NCBI GenBank assembly: GCA_005879655.1
Contig: VBJK01000569.1
Span: forward strand, 1 to 5,484
Length of the DNA: 5,484 bases
Source of the DNA: Chloroflexota bacterium
Lineage (GTDB): Bacteria > Chloroflexota > Ktedonobacteria > Ktedonobacterales > Ktedonobacteraceae
Direction: 5' to 3'
This document shows, piece by piece, positions 5,374-5,484 of this stretch. The notes beneath the pieces are model-generated. The model was not told the origin of the DNA and ran no database searches. It worked only from the letters and a program-made list of their open reading frames with translations. The position numbers were made by a program, and so were the translations under genes. Positions within the stretch are counted from its first letter, which is position 1, and each line of letters starts with the position of its first letter.

Positions 5374-5484
5374 TCTAGCCATCCTCCTATTGTATGCGTC
5401 TTCGGCAACTCATCTTCTGATACCTCAATTCCTTTGGAGGTCAGATAAGAGAGTATAATGACGGTCTCAAGCGAATCTAAGGAT
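5343..5484 (-). CDS. Acyl/peptidyl carrier protein, C-terminal end only
   Basis: The frame beginning at 5483 is open for 46 codons and stops with TAG at 5343-5345; the 5' end lies beyond the window. It starts LDSLETVIILSYL, where the Ser at 5472-5474 is in the DSL site that receives 4'-phosphopantetheine at the head of helix II. GIEVSEDELPKTHTIGGWLEW follows, the helix III and IV region typical of acyl carrier proteins. The upstream half (helix I and loop) is outside the window, so it could be a stand-alone carrier of ~80-90 aa or the last domain of a larger protein. Its end overlaps the start of the ligase gene by 31 bases (40 from the earlier ATG) in another frame, implying coupled translation and matched amounts of the two proteins. 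The ligase probably loads this carrier. Confidence 0.8.
   Translation of the reverse strand, partial: SLDSLETVIILSYLTSKGIEVSEDELPKTHTIGGWLEWADQFLLAG
5383..5388 (-). promoter_or_regulatory. Consensus ribosome binding site for the ligase gene
   Basis: On the minus strand this reads AGGAGG. It touches the first ATG (5380-5382) directly but stands nine bases before the second in-frame ATG (5371-5373), favouring the second. It lies inside the end of the carrier-protein gene, as expected for translational coupling. Confidence 0.7.

Noticed and set aside
5022..5458. Plus-strand frames opposite the ligase start
   Set aside because: Shadows of the ligase and carrier genes, without ribosome sites or conserved motifs.

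Overview
This window is bacterial DNA of roughly balanced base composition. It has dense genes on both strands, Shine-Dalgarno sites and sigma70-like promoters. The mix of families (DUF5996, a free-standing UBP-type zinc finger, a Pls/PosA-type synthetase remnant, a membrane-anchored BPL_N protein, a DUF6492 glycosyltransferase-like protein, and a carrier protein with an adenylating enzyme) would fit a large-genome soil bacterium such as the Ktedonobacteria (Chloroflexota). That assignment is inference from gene content as I remember it; there is no rRNA or other marker here.

Left part (1-1150, minus strand). An 88-aa zinc-finger protein of the ubiquitin-protease (UBP) type is followed 70-odd bases downstream by a DUF5996 protein. 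The DUF5996 reading frame runs off the left edge of the window. The two could be co-transcribed.

Middle (1151-2640). Two broken genes converge on one long hairpin terminator. From the left, on the plus strand, comes only the last ~100 codons of a Pls/PosA-family non-ribosomal peptide synthetase-like protein (its beta-helix tail), with a one-base shift just before its natural end. From the right, on the minus strand, comes a BPL_N (biotin-protein-ligase N-terminal, glutamine-amidotransferase-like) protein. It has a hydrophobic N-terminal anchor and a convincing promoter, but its frame is broken after about 55 codons.

Intergenic region (2534-3041). It carries a minus-strand promoter for the BPL_N gene and, divergently, a plausible plus-strand promoter that would give a ~310-base leader. 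The leader contains mutually exclusive GA/CT-rich pairings. A 280-aa DUF6492 glycosyltransferase-like gene follows on the plus strand, with a good ribosome binding site.

Right part (4072-5484, minus strand). The C-terminal end of an acyl/peptidyl carrier protein, including its DSL phosphopantetheine site, overlaps the start of a compact 430-odd-aa AMP-binding (ANL superfamily) ligase by about 30 bases. The pair looks translationally coupled. The simplest reading is that the ligase activates an acid and loads it on the carrier, as the start of a lipid, polyketide or related secondary-metabolite pathway whose other genes lie to the right of the window. I see no mobile element, tRNA, rRNA or CRISPR array.
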